This document shows, in pieces, positions 63,769 to 64,000 of a stretch of 64,000 nt of DNA. Both the position numbers and the translations under genes were made by a program. The first letter of the stretch is position 1, and each line of letters begins with the position of its first letter. The notes beneath the pieces are model-generated. The model saw only the letters and a list, made by a program, of their open reading frames with translations, had not been told where the DNA came from and did no database searches. Source of the DNA: Bacillus ndiopicus (GTDB lineage Bacteria; Bacillota; Bacilli; Bacillales_A; Planococcaceae); assembly GCF_000612805.1 (NCBI RefSeq), contig NZ_HG964404.1, positions 62,001-126,000 on the forward strand. The letters run 5' to 3'.

Positions 63769-63972
63769 TTAGAAAATATCTTCTATTGTTGTGTTATAGT
63801 AAGTAGCAATTTTTTTGGCTAAATTTAAAGATGGTGTTCTATCCCCCCTTTCAAGGGCTCCCAACATTTGCGGAGTTATATCCAATTTTTTAGCGACATC
63901 ATTCCTTGATTCACCTCCTCGCAGTTGATAAAGTATCTCTCTGCTTTTTAAAACAGTCTCCAATAACCTCAC
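63769..63972 (-). CDS. Cro/XRE-type HTH protein, 67 residues
   Basis: XRE pattern: SREILYQLRGGESRNDVAKKLDITPQMLGALERGDRTPSLNLAKKIATYYNTTIEDIF, with GAL-ERG-RTPSL as the classic recognition-to-helix-4 turn. It lies 16 bases upstream of the antirepressor and behind a palindrome at the window's right edge (63984-64000), which it probably binds. Forms a two-gene switch with the antirepressor. Confidence 0.9.
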   Translation of the reverse strand: MRLLETVLKSREILYQLRGGESRNDVAKKLDITPQMLGALERGDRTPSLNLAKKIATYYNTTIEDIF

Positions 63973-63983
63973 CTCCCTAAAAA

Positions 63984-64000
63984 AGAAACATTATGTTTCT
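63984..64000. promoter_or_regulatory. Palindromic operator at the window edge
   Basis: AGAAACATTATGTTTCT has arms AGAAACAT and ATGTTTCT around a single central base, a dozen bases upstream of the Cro-like gene start. It may be the first of several copies beyond the edge. Confidence 0.6.

Larger units (their letters stand above)
48742..64000. mobile_element. Second prophage, late region (contractile tail, lysis, switch), continues past the right edge
   Basis: All genes run on the minus strand, in the xkd/PBSX late order: tape measure, LysM protein, hub, DUF2577, DUF2634, baseplate J, DUF2313, fibre-like genes, XkdX, accessory genes, holins, endolysin. Upstream of the tape measure come an unknown membrane-type gene, an isolated CRISPR-like repeat unit, a small gene, an ORF6N antirepressor and a Cro-like gene. 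The left border is inferred from the terminator and repeats near 48.7-48.9 kb. No integrase or head genes are in view. Confidence 0.85.

Overview
The window looks like the chromosome of a low-GC Gram-positive of the Lysinibacillus/Solibacillus group (Bacillales, Planococcaceae type). The basis is the yneR-plsY-parE-parC order known from Bacillus, a SAM-riboswitch-controlled metA with the Glu111 of acetyl-CoA users, an S-layer-homology protein, strong AGGAGG ribosome binding sites and frequent TTG/GTG starts. This is inference from gene content, not a database match.

Layout. (1) 1-18.6 kb, host core: a gene cut by the window edge; a TetR regulator with two identical palindromic operators beside a reductase-hydrolase fusion; a 1.4 kb gene-poor stretch; a DUF485/sodium-solute symporter pair; a DUF402 gene; EamA and MFS transporters; parC-parE; plsY; a HesB-like gene; an AlkD-like gene; a small ORF resembling a TnsA start; a deoxyribosyltransferase-like gene; and metA with its S-box leader. 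(2) 18.64-36.12 kb, an integrated element of 17.4 kb bounded by perfect 95-bp direct repeats. It carries an integrase, divergent repressors with shared operators, a D5-type primase-helicase with iteron-like repeats just downstream, a Com-like zinc finger, a GC-rich cos-like segment, a tape measure gene, an HslV-like hydrolase, many small unknown genes and a Rha-type regulator. It lacks terminase, portal, capsid and most tail genes, so it is either a phage satellite or a decayed prophage. (3) 36.1-48.6 kb, host: two SH3 proteins flanking an SLH protein, a GNAT, a luciferase-like oxidoreductase, a helicase/unknown/patatin operon and a thioesterase. (4) About 48.7-64 kb, the late part of a second prophage with a contractile-tail (PBSX/xkd-like) module, three unknown accessory genes, a lysis cassette, and a repressor/antirepressor module running off the right edge.

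Main results. The first element sits inside the SAM riboswitch of metA. Its 95-bp repeat contains a complete sigma-A promoter (TTGCCA-17-TACAAT) and the first 27 nt of the aptamer, so insertion rebuilds the metA leader on one side. On the other side the second copy of the same promoter points into the integrase gene, through a 14-bp hairpin plus U-run that also covers the integrase ribosome binding site. The second prophage contains, between two terminators, an isolated pair of type I-C-like CRISPR repeats (one intact, one degenerate but still able to fold) with a 27-nt spacer and no cas genes. That is the layout expected of a phage mini-array or RNA anti-CRISPR.

No rRNA or tRNA genes were recognised. 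All functional calls come from reading the sequence and remembered family features; no searches were run.
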